Of a stretch of DNA of 64,000 nucleotides, positions 56,801-64,000 are shown in pieces (the stretch's first letter is position 1; every line of letters begins with the position of its first letter). Origin of the DNA: Lateolabrax maculatus (taxonomy: Eukaryota > Chordata > Actinopteri > Acropomatiformes > Lateolabracidae); contig CM062212.1 of NCBI GenBank assembly GCA_031216445.1, positions 2,233,001 through 2,297,000 on the forward strand, read 5' to 3'. Under the pieces are notes generated by a model. That model worked only from the letters and a program-made list of their open reading frames with translations, searched no databases and was not told the origin of the DNA. Position numbers and translations under genes: made by a program.

Positions 56801-59800
56801 TTATCAGATTAATCGATTACTCGTTTGACAGAAAAATAATTGGCAACTATTTTGATAATCCATCCATTTTTCAAAAATGCCAAATTTCTCTGATTTCAGA
56901 TTCTCAAATTTGAGGATTTGCTGATTTTTTTTGTTTTATGTGACAGTAAACTGAAAAGCTTTAGCTTTAGTAGTTTTGGATATTTTATAGACTAAACAAT
57001 TAATTCAATTAATTGAGATTAATCAATGATGAAAACAATCATTAGCTGCAGCCCAAATTCTTTATCTAAGATATTTTCATTTCATTCATTTCCTTTAAAG
57101 CTTCTAAACTATCAAACACACATTTAAAAGAGTCTGAAATGATCGCTGTGATCCGTGCGACCTTCTTACCCCGTCCTCCTCCTGCAGCAGCATCCTGAGG
57201 CCCGGTTTGGCCTTCGTGACCTCCGACACCAGGAAGAGCGCTCCGCAGGCGAAGCTGGCGTTCTGCTCGGCGCTGACCTGCAGCAGCCGCTTCACGAAGG
57301 CTTTGACCCGCCGCAGCATGATGTCGACCTTCAGAGACTTGTACAGCAGGTTGAGGAACATGCTCTGCCTGGAGGACGACGACAGCCCGGGGTCCAGCAA
57401 CTTCCTGCAGAGAAGAAGAAGAAGAAGAGAAATTTTCATCCGTCATCTCACGATAGTTTCTATACGAACTCTTCAAACTTATTTTTTTTATATAACAATG
57501 TTCATTTTGTGCATTCTGTGCTGCTCATTCTTATGTTTGCTTACATTTAACAACATTTTTGTAACATTTCTGCAATAAAACAAACTCCTGATGTTAGATT
57601 TTAACTTAATTCTTCCTGGTTTGTTAAAAATAGTTTTTCATCCGTTTTCCTTCACCTCATCCCTCTAGAAATGTTTTTTATGGTTATAAATAAATAATAA
57701 ACAATGCAACAGTGACCTTTGCAATACATTACAGTAATATTAAAAAATTAAAAGCTGTACACAAATGCCAAAGATACGTGTCTCTATTACATAGTAATAA
57801 ACAAAGTTTATTTTTCCACTGTAAAATATCATGCTTATAATAATATATTTCTTATAATTATATTCATATATATTATAATTCTTATCTTTTTTTTGTTAAA
57901 TTTTTTTTGATATATTGTTATCTGATTTTTAAATCTCTCAAATATTGATATCGCCATCAGCCTATAAGGTAACCAAACACGGAGTAGCTTTAGGTTTAGA
58001 GATGGTTCAGTTTTGGCCAATATTAAATAAATATATAAATATGGCTATGAAATAAATCCTGAAATAAATAAATAAGGCAATAAATATATTAATAAATGTA
58101 AACATAAATATGTAAATTTGTCACTATACTTAAATAAACAAACAATCAACAATTGAAACGGCTCATATTCCTGCCTGATGAGACGACTTCAGTTTGGGAG
58201 AAAGCCCAAGATTTTGATTAATTGTGATTGTAAGCTTTCTGTCTGATGCAGTAAAGGAGTAAAACTGTTTGTGGTAACAACCGATATTCCACAAGACTCT
58301 TCTCATCTGGAAAACTTGATATTACAAGGACTTACTGGTCACAGAAAAAGCAAAAATGAGGAAATATGATCAGAAAGACAAAAAGAGACGAGGAGGAAGA
58401 ATGGCTCAACCTGCCAGGTGAGGATGGTTTTACCTGTACAGAGCCACGTAGTATCGGTCTGAGATGGTCTGCTGGGAGTCCATCACCTGGAAGAGCAGCA
58501 TGAGCGCCTGCACGGCTGTGTTGAACTTCACCAGGTGAACCACTTTGAACAGCGTGTCCAGCTGCTCCTTCACCTTCTCGTCCCCGGCGCCGGCGTAGGG
58601 ATACGCCCGGTTCACCCCCGTGAGGAGCGCGCTCAGCATCTTCGACTCAACGTCCTTCCTCTTGACGCAGGCGCGGAAGAAAGAGAAGTAGATGGTGATG
58701 AGCTTGGCGGCGAGGGCGGCCTCCTCGTGGCTCAGCATCACCTGGCTGAGGAAGCAGACGGCGTAGTACTGCGCCTTCGGGCTGATGTTGGGCCGGAACA
58801 TGAGCCGCTCCACCTCGCAGCACACCACCGCCTTCATGTTGGGGTGTTTGTGCAGCAGCGTCTCCAGCAGGTACGACGCTTTGGCCGCCGTCTTGTACTC
58901 GGGGTCTCCCAGCTTGTTGACCACCTGGATGAGCAGCGCCCTCTCCTGCTCCGGGCGGCTGCAAAGCATCTCGTGCGCGGTGGCCAGAGCCTTTGCCTTG
59001 GTGGCCGCCACCGTGTCGTGAGCCACAGTGTCCAGAGCCGCCACGAACTCGGCCACCTGGTGCTTCAGCAGGTGCTCGAAGTACCAGAGGACGAGGCGGC
59101 GGTCGCGGGCGTCGCGGTTGCCGCTGGCCTTCTCCTCCAGCAGGTCGAACGGGTGCTGGGCGAAGGCGCGCAGCTTCCTGTTTTCCGGCAGCAGGTCGGA
59201 CAGCAGCAGCTCTCGCAGCGTGTCCAGAGCCATCAGGCCCATCCGCCGGCTGCCCTTCTTCTTCACCATGGACACCAGGTTCTCCACGTGCTCCAGTGTG
59301 TGCACCGGAGCGTCCTGGATCAGAACCGTCATGGCCGCCATCCTGTCTGCCAACACGCCCGAGGAGACGACCGTCTTCATCCAGTTGGAGTTGGCCCCCT
59401 TCTGCAGGTTCTTCTTGCTCTTGTAGAGCGCCACGTCGGCCTCGAACAGCAGCTGAGCGAGCGCCTTGTACTGGGACACCAGCGAGGGATCCTGCGCGGT
59501 CGACGAGCCCTCGGCGGTGTATTCCAGGTCGAACCACTTCCCTCCAGGTTTGATCAGCAGCACCTGTCGCTGCTGAAACTCAAACACATTGGCGCTCTGT
59601 TTCGCCTTTTTCCCGGCGCTCCTCTGAGCGTCTTTTGTCTTCTTTGCCGTCTGTTTGTCCTCCTGGTTGTTGGCGACTTTCTGCTGAGTGCCGGATGTTT
59701 GTTCCCCTGCTGAAGCTTTCTCAGCTTTCGCCTTTTTACTCTCCTTCTCCTTCTCGCCCTCAGGCTCGTCTGCGATGACCTGCAGGCCGGCGAGCTCCCG

Positions 59801-60747
59801 GATGCCCAGTTTGGTGATGAATTTCTCTAATTCGCCCTCCTCCAGGTCGTCTATTGCTCCTTTCTTTCCTCCATCAATGAGCTCGTTGGTGTCGTTGAGG
59901 CCGGCGAGCAGGACGTAGTCGGCCTGCAGACAGACAGGAGAAGAAGAAAAAAAAAACATAAGAAAACTGTTGTTGTCCATTGTGTCTTTTACATCAGGTC
60001 CCACAACATTTACAGATTGTTCTTTTATCAGTTGGTACCCCATTAGTGTTACAATTAGAAACGATTTGCTGACTGATCAGTAATCAGAGAATGGATCGGC
60101 TATTCCTAATAGTTGATTAATCATCCAAGTAATTCATTTAATACTTTCTCTGGTTCCAGCTTCTCAACCGTGAAAAAAAGCTGCTTTTCTCCTCTTTATT
60201 TTATTGGGAACTTGTGCTGGGCATTTATTGGATTGAAATATTCACCAGTTTTTAAAATAATAAGCAGATGAATCGATGGATACAGTCGGTGGGTGCAGCC
60301 TTAGATATGTTATCATTATAATGAAAGAAAACATTCATATTGGGGAGGAAAATATCCTTCAAATAACCCACTTAACAGTAAAACTGATGGTTTACACAAA
60401 CGTTACCTCATGTTTATTATACATTTACTTTAAAATTATCTGTGTCAACCTCAAAATAAACAAATAAACTAAATCCAGTCCAGAAACTAAGAATATAAGA
60501 TGATTTATGTCCATGTTTATTAAGCAGAAGGTTTTATCGGTAAACTCACCTGTGTTCCTCCGAGCCGTAAAACCTCGTCCAGGCTAAACTCTTCCTCTTT
60601 CATCGCTCCGTCTTCACCTTCATCGGCAGCTGAATCTTCCTCCTCCTCTCCGCCGCCGTCTTCGGCCTCCATGTCGTTTTCAGCGGGCACAAATGTCACT
60701 TTGCTGCTCGCTTTGGACTTCTTGCGGTGCTTGTTTTTCGCTGCCAT
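50891..60747 (-). CDS. cebpz: CEBPZ / Noc1 (Mak21) nucleolar CBF-domain protein, 17 coding exons
   Basis: Nucleolar factor for early 60S ribosome assembly (yeast Noc1/Mak21 homologue), first described as a CCAAT-binding factor. Coding exons in transcript order: 60550-60747, 58434-59923, 57170-57404, 56191-56374, 55605-55693, 55200-55253, 54982-55084, 54808-54867, 54265-54331, 54075-54181, 53611-53671, 53288-53484, 53019-53051, 52762-52857, 52526-52590, 52042-52123, 50891-51051. All junctions are GT-AG and phases agree, giving 1093 aa (human 1054). Landmarks: acidic N-terminus with FSLDEVLRLGGTQ; IDGGKKGAIDDLEEGELEKF; a large helical-repeat body in exon 2 (WMKTVVSSGVLADRMAAM, RRLVLWYFEHLLKHQVAEF, GVNRAYPYAGAGD); CBF domain across exons 2-7 (QQTISDRYYVALYR, KADI-type LKVDIMLRRVKAFVKRLLQV, SWVHHQNLEG, FHPSVSLFAKTLLQ, YSGDPLQDFTLIRFLDRFV). 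The C-terminus alternates acidic runs with lysine-rich stretches and ends VKKRK (nuclear/nucleolar signals). ATG 60747 chosen for its GCAAGCATGG context; a second ATG at 60762 is possible. Confidence 0.95.
51052..52041 (-). other. cebpz intron 16
   Basis: About 990 bp, AT-rich, between exons 16 and 17. TCACTTCTCATATAG and GGTGCTATGTACATTTC near 51830-51880 look like a retroelement scrap; nothing else recognised. Confidence 0.7.
52235..52400 (-). repeat. Dispersed repeat family 1, copy F
   Basis: GAGCTGAAACAATTAGTTGA, TCAGTCGTTTCAAGCAAAAA, CTTTTCTCAAATGTGAATAT and AACAGTAAACTGAATCT, in cebpz intron 15 (52124-52525). Confidence 0.7.
53672..54074 (-). other. cebpz intron 10
   Basis: About 400 bp of AT-rich intron; nothing recognised. 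A short ORF entering it from exon 10 is read-through of the exon and not a separate gene. Confidence 0.7.
54370..54720 (+). repeat. Dispersed teleost repeat in cebpz intron 8
   Basis: TGAGGTCACAGTAACCTTTG, ACTTTGACCTCCAAACTTTA, ATCAGTTCATCCTTGAGTTC, AAGTGGACGTTTGTACCAGA and TATCGCGTTCACGAGAATGG form a sequence I know as a common teleost repeat, ending in the short tandem AAAACCCG. It fills most of the intron at 54332-54807. Confidence 0.65.
55254..56190 (-). other. cebpz introns 5 and 4 around exon 5
   Basis: Introns 55254-55604 and 55694-56190 flank the 89-bp exon 5. Both are AT-rich with no recognised element. Confidence 0.7.
56375..57169 (-). other. cebpz intron 3
   Basis: AT-rich intron; its right part (about 56795-57060) is a family 1 repeat. 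A short TATGTGTGTGTATGTATATA tract lies near 56725. Confidence 0.7.
56795..57060 (-). repeat. Dispersed repeat family 1, copy G
   Basis: TCAGATTAATCGATTACTCG, AATTGGCAACTATTTTGATA, CAGATTCTCAAATTTGAGGA, GTGACAGTAAACTGAAAAGC and AATCATTAGCTGCAGCC, the reverse orientation of copy A. Confidence 0.8.
57405..58433 (-). other. cebpz intron 2
   Basis: About 1 kb, very AT-rich. 58020-58145 is a run of AAATAAAT-like words (AATAAATAAATAAGGCAAT) of tandem character. CTGATGAGACGACTTCAG near 58176 belongs to no recognised element. Confidence 0.7.
59924..60549 (-). other. cebpz intron 1 with family 1 repeat
   Basis: Intron between exon 1 donor GTGAGTTTA and exon 2 acceptor CTGTCTGCAG. The part at about 60048-60300 is family 1 copy H (ACAATTAGAAACGATTTGC, AATAGTTGATTAATCATCC, TTCCAGCTTCTCAACCGTG, AAGCAGATGAATCGATGG). 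Confidence 0.75.
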
Positions 60748-61060
60748 GCTTGCTAACAGCATGAGGAGCCGTGACCCGGATGTGGAAAGTGACGTCACGT
60801 CAGTTTCCGTAGTTATAAAAAAAGAAAAACGAAACATTTTTTAAATTTTCCGTATGTTATATTTCTTTATGTTAAATAAATAAATTTGAATAAGAACATT
60901 TACATTAAATATTACCGTCGTTTGGTTTATATTTTCTGTAAAACCAGCAGGTTCTCTTAGAGGTCACAGATTTTCCGGAGCCAATCACAGGCTTTTCTCC
61001 CAACTACGTAACCACCGTTCGTCCAATCAGAGGGCTCATGTAAAGCGCGTCATTATTCGG
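60748..61060 (-). promoter_or_regulatory. cebpz promoter: CRE, ETS-like site and two CCAAT boxes
   Basis: A consensus CRE TGACGTCA at 60790-60797, continued as TGACGTCACGTCA to 60802, lies about 45 bp upstream of the start codon. CCGGATGT (ETS-like) is at 60776-60783 and GCTAAC at 60752-60757. CCAAT boxes are at 60981-60985 and 61023-61027, 42 bp apart and in the same orientation, with a TTCCGG just before the first. Together these are typical of a TATA-less housekeeping promoter. Confidence 0.6.
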
Positions 61061-61979
61061 CTTGATGATACAGGAAATGCAGGAAAAAAATCTTTTCAAA
61101 ATAATGTAGGAAAATACTACAAAAGGGAGCCAGCATCTTTTGTAGCTGAAAGATAAATTATTTTTATTTTAGTGTTTAAGGAATATTTAATGATCACACC
61201 AGTACAAAAATATTTTTACAAATGAAAAAATAAAAAAAAATTCTATGAACATCAATATGTTCATATAGTTAGAAATAAGATGAAGAATAAAAATAAGAAA
61301 AATAAATTGGAAAGAGCAAAATTCACCACTGTGATTTTGAGGTCATGTCCTCAACACTGTTCTGTGTTTACATATTTCTGGGAATTTTGATTTTTTTAAA
61401 GGCATTAGGCATACACTCCTACTAATTTTTTTTAATTATTATCTTACTTAAAAAAAAAATCATCATTACATATATCATCATCATTTTATTCCTCTCTTCT
61501 TTTTGTATGGACTTGATTAACTTTTTATGTAAAAGATTTAAAAACCTTAATGTAGTTTGTAATTTTTGAGCTTTGAGTATATCTTTTTGTAACAAAGGAC
61601 TATAAAGTTTATTTTTACTGTAATTACATTTTACAAATACATGCTGGTTTATAAGGCAGTCATGGCAGGATTTAGTATTTTTCACCAGAATTACCCATCT
61701 GTAAAGAAGTGTACTTAATTAACGTAATTAAACTGATTTTTTTTTCTCAACACTGGGGTTTTGCTCTGGGTGTTTGGACTAATGGCCTTAGTGTTTGTAA
61801 AATCCTAGTAATGGTTAATAGGTTTCTATCTTTTCTCATTGAAGAATTAACCCACAAATAAAGGAAATACACACAAATATCCAGATTGATTCACATTTGT
61901 TTAAAATGATGATAAAACGGTATATTATGTTTTCATTTGGCACTACAAACATGTCCAACAAAAAGTGTTTTATTGTGAA
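61061..61979. other. Spacer between cebpz and ndufaf7 promoters
   Basis: AT-rich, about 900 bp, with no gene or recognised repeat. The 87-aa ORF at 61422-61685 on the - strand is low-complexity (poly-Lys/Ile) and not credible. Confidence 0.6.
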
Positions 61980-62322
61980 AGGTTAGCCGGATGTTACGTT
62001 TCGCTTGACGTTGATCACGCTGTTAGCATTAGCATTTAGCTCTGGCACAAGGAATTTGCAGCTTTCAGCTGATTTAAGCGGCCGACAGACACAGAGGATC
62101 TCATGTTTGTTTTTAATCGTTTGTACCTGAAGCTGAAACGTTATTTCCGGTCGCGGTTCTGTTCGTTTCTGACCGTGAACGTACTCGAAGCTAACGCGGC
62201 TAATGCTAACAGCAGAGAGTTCAAGTTAAAGTTAAATTTTTTTATTCCACGTTTCTTTTCAAATTATTGATTCCAAATGCTAGAAGAGTTTCCTCGTTGT
62301 ATCTGGAGTAAAACACAGCAGG
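61980..62322 (+). promoter_or_regulatory. ndufaf7: ndufaf7 promoter / 5' UTR
   Basis: Moderately GC-rich patch with CCGGATGT (61987-61994), an inverted ETS core TTTCCGG (62144-62150), and five GTTAGC/GCTAAC-type elements (61982, 62022, 62190, 62199 and 62205). The ATG follows at 62323. It parallels the cebpz and cebpzos 5' regions. Confidence 0.5.
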
Positions 62323-63988
62323 ATGAGGGTTTGTTGTGGTGTGAAAACAAAGCAGCTGATCAGCAGAATCTTCAGCCCATCAGCAGGTGATCGATTCATT
62401 CATGATAACATGATTTAATTAGAATAACGGACTGAACACAAACATGACCCGGGCACAGCAACGTGTCATGCTGTGGAACCTTAACTTGCATGTTTTCTGT
62501 GATACTTGATGTATTTTTGACATAATTTAAGGTTTTATTTCACATTTATTGCTTATTTCATTGGCCATCGTCCCTTATTGTTGAGTAGTTGGTGTATTGT
62601 TTTGCAAGTTATGTAAGTTTTTTTGACTATATTTTAATTTTATAACAAAAGTGAAATTGTTTTGATATTAAGTTAATAAGGCTCTTTCACCATACAACCT
62701 TACAACGTCAGTTTTAAACTATCTGAAAGGACAGATTGCACTGTTTATTATTAATAAAACAATATAGAAATGTATAAATATATTTGTGTTTGACAGGTCG
62801 GTGTCCAGCAGCTCAGGCCAGACTCTTCTGCAGCCCGCCAGCAGGTGAGGAAAAGCCACGCCCCTCCATGCTGCGACACCTGACCTCCAAAATAAAAGCC
62901 ACAGGTCCGATTACGGTGGCGGAGTACATGAGGGAGGTGCTCACCAACCCTGTGACGGTACGTGATGATCAGGCACCCTGAAGTACTTCTATTGTGATGT
63001 AATAATGAACAAGACAACAACGCTTACTGGAAACTTGATATTTAGTTGCTTTTATTGTGAAAAACTTTGTAACTTTTGTTTTGAAAAGTGCCGTAAAACC
63101 AAGTCTTTACTTAGCAACCATTCTGTCCCTAGCAACCGCCCAGAATCACCATAACAACCACTGCATATGCCCTATAGCCACCAAGCAATGATCAATAATC
63201 ACCAAAAATATCACAGCAACCAGCCTCCACTCAGATCACCATAGCAACCACCAAGGAACGCCATAACAACCACATAGCAACCTAGCCAAAATATTCATTA
63301 AAGTATTGATTATTAGTATTTGATTAATTATGTAGTCAACATAATGTAAAAAGATGTGAAATAAATTAAGTTCCCAGAGCTCAAAATGGTTTCTTCGGAT
63401 TGGAGCTGCAACAATTAGTGGATTCATCGATTAGTCGATACACAGAAAATTAATCAGCTGCAATTTATTTTGATAATCAGTTGGTTGTTTGGGTCATATT
63501 TTAAGCTTAAACTTAAAAGAAAGTGATCACAAGATTAAACCATGAGGAATTTTCTGTTGATTTCCTTTTAATTAATTGACCAATCAATTCAGGACCAGTG
63601 GGTGTTGATTCTCAGTGGGATTGGCAGTACTAACAGTGCTTTCTCATAATATCAATGGTAATATCAAACATCTTCCTTTATGGAGCTTTTAAAAGCCACT
63701 TATTGATCTCAGTCTTTTTACAATAACATTAAAGGAGTCTGGTTATTTAAAATGATCATGTGCTGTCCAAAGATGCCTGTTTTTCACCAGTATTTTCTTT
63801 ACTCAATTTCTGTTTTAATAATTTACATTTTTAAGACTTGAAATAGTTTCACAGCCTCTGGTGCTGCCCGTCGTCCTTCGTTCAGACTGATTGGTTTTCT
63901 CTTTCAGGGTTATTATGTGCGGAACAACATGCTGGGACCTGACGGAGATTTCATCACATCACCAGAAATCAGTCAGATTTTCGGAGAG
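62323..63988 (+). CDS. ndufaf7: NDUFAF7 (MidA) complex I assembly methyltransferase, 5' part
   Basis: Mitochondrial SAM-dependent arginine methyltransferase that dimethylates NDUFS2 during complex I assembly. Three coding exons are inside the window: 62323-62386, 62797-62957 and 63908-63988 (phases 1 then 0), giving the first 102 aa; the gene continues past the right edge after donor GTGAGG at 63989. Exon 1 (MRVCCGVKTKQLISRIFSPS) looks like a mitochondrial presequence: basic, no acidic residues. Exon 2 contains MLRHLTSKIKATGPITVAEY and MREVLTNP; exon 3 GYYVRNNMLGPDGDFITSPE and ISQIFGE. Both match the conserved start of the family. The SAM-binding motifs lie further downstream, outside the window. 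It is head to head with cebpz, 1.6 kb between start codons, as in mammals. Confidence 0.92.
62387..62796 (+). other. ndufaf7 intron 1
   Basis: AT-rich intron of 410 bp; nothing recognised. Confidence 0.75.
63112..63286. repeat. Degenerate minisatellite, CCATAGCAACCAC-type unit
   Basis: Recurrent TAGCAACC, CATAACAACCAC, CATAGCAACCACC and ATAGCAACC at roughly 13-25 base spacing. This is a well-known sort of teleost simple minisatellite; its unit contains an RFX half-site. Confidence 0.8.
63395..63600 (-). repeat. Dispersed repeat family 1, copy I
   Basis: GAGCTGCAACAATTAGTGGA, TTCATCGATTAGTCGATACA, TTAATCAGCTGCAATTTATT and TTGATAATCAGTTGG, reverse orientation to copy A; the rest is diverged. 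Confidence 0.75.
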
Positions 63989-64000
63989 GTGAGGCGGGAA

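Larger units (their letters stand above)
62958..63907 (+). other. ndufaf7 intron 2
   Basis: Intron of 950 bp between donor GTACGT and acceptor TCTCTTTCAG. It holds a degenerate minisatellite (63112-63286) and a family 1 copy (about 63395-63600). Confidence 0.8.

Noticed and set aside
58535..59713. 392-codon + strand ORF over cebpz exon 2
   Set aside because: Antisense shadow; the - strand frame encodes the conserved CEBPZ body, with correct splice borders.
1..64000. Endogenous viral genes (reverse transcriptase, gag, env)
   Set aside because: No recognisable retroviral or other viral protein was seen in any frame; only short LINE-like 3' tails and DNA-transposon remnants are present.

Overview
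The window is nuclear DNA from a bony fish, most likely a percomorph-type teleost. It has AT-rich non-coding DNA, GT-AG introns, many dispersed repeat families that I recognise from teleost genomes, and vertebrate genes with conserved exon structure. Five protein-coding genes can be supported; nothing looks prokaryotic or viral.

Left part (1-7.2 kb): pax1 on the + strand, a paired-domain transcription factor without a homeodomain. Four coding exons can be joined in frame, ending at 7184, and a first exon probably lies near 276. Next comes a gene desert of about 34 kb (7.2-41.5 kb) with no convincing gene. It holds decayed transposons, microsatellites, one frame-disrupted coding remnant, and several GC-richer non-repetitive blocks that are candidate regulatory elements. 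Then foxa2-type foxa on the - strand (41477-44621, two coding exons). PAX1 and FOXA2 are also tail to tail in tetrapods, so this is one teleost copy of the ancient Pax1/9-FoxA (pharyngeal) linkage. Both proteins carry unusual substitutions in normally near-invariant domains, which suggests a fast-evolving ohnolog pair.

Right part (48.2-64 kb): a tightly packed housekeeping cluster. cebpzos (+, 81 aa, small mitochondrial membrane protein) ends 41 bp from the stop of cebpz (-, 17 coding exons, 1093 aa, nucleolar Noc1/Mak21-type 60S biogenesis factor). cebpz is head to head with ndufaf7 (+, mitochondrial complex I assembly methyltransferase, first three exons only, running off the window). The same order and orientation occur in human chromosome 2p22. 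The 5' ends of the three genes share CCGGAWGT and GTTAGC/GCTAAC elements, and cebpz also has a consensus CRE and two CCAAT boxes.

The repeats fall into recurring families. Family 1 is an ATTAATCGATTAAT-rich element with about nine copies. Family 2 is an AGTAC-rich element, including a copy upstream of foxa with a 47-bp tandem expansion and a nested insertion. Family 3 is a GTTTATTAGGTACACC element. Family 4 contains the phrase GCCCCCTGCTGG. Family 5 is a GGATGAATC / CATCAGCCTCAGC element. I found no evidence of a radically new molecular system. The most interesting material is the compact pax1-foxa block with its divergent proteins and candidate enhancers, and the shared promoter grammar of the cebpz cluster.
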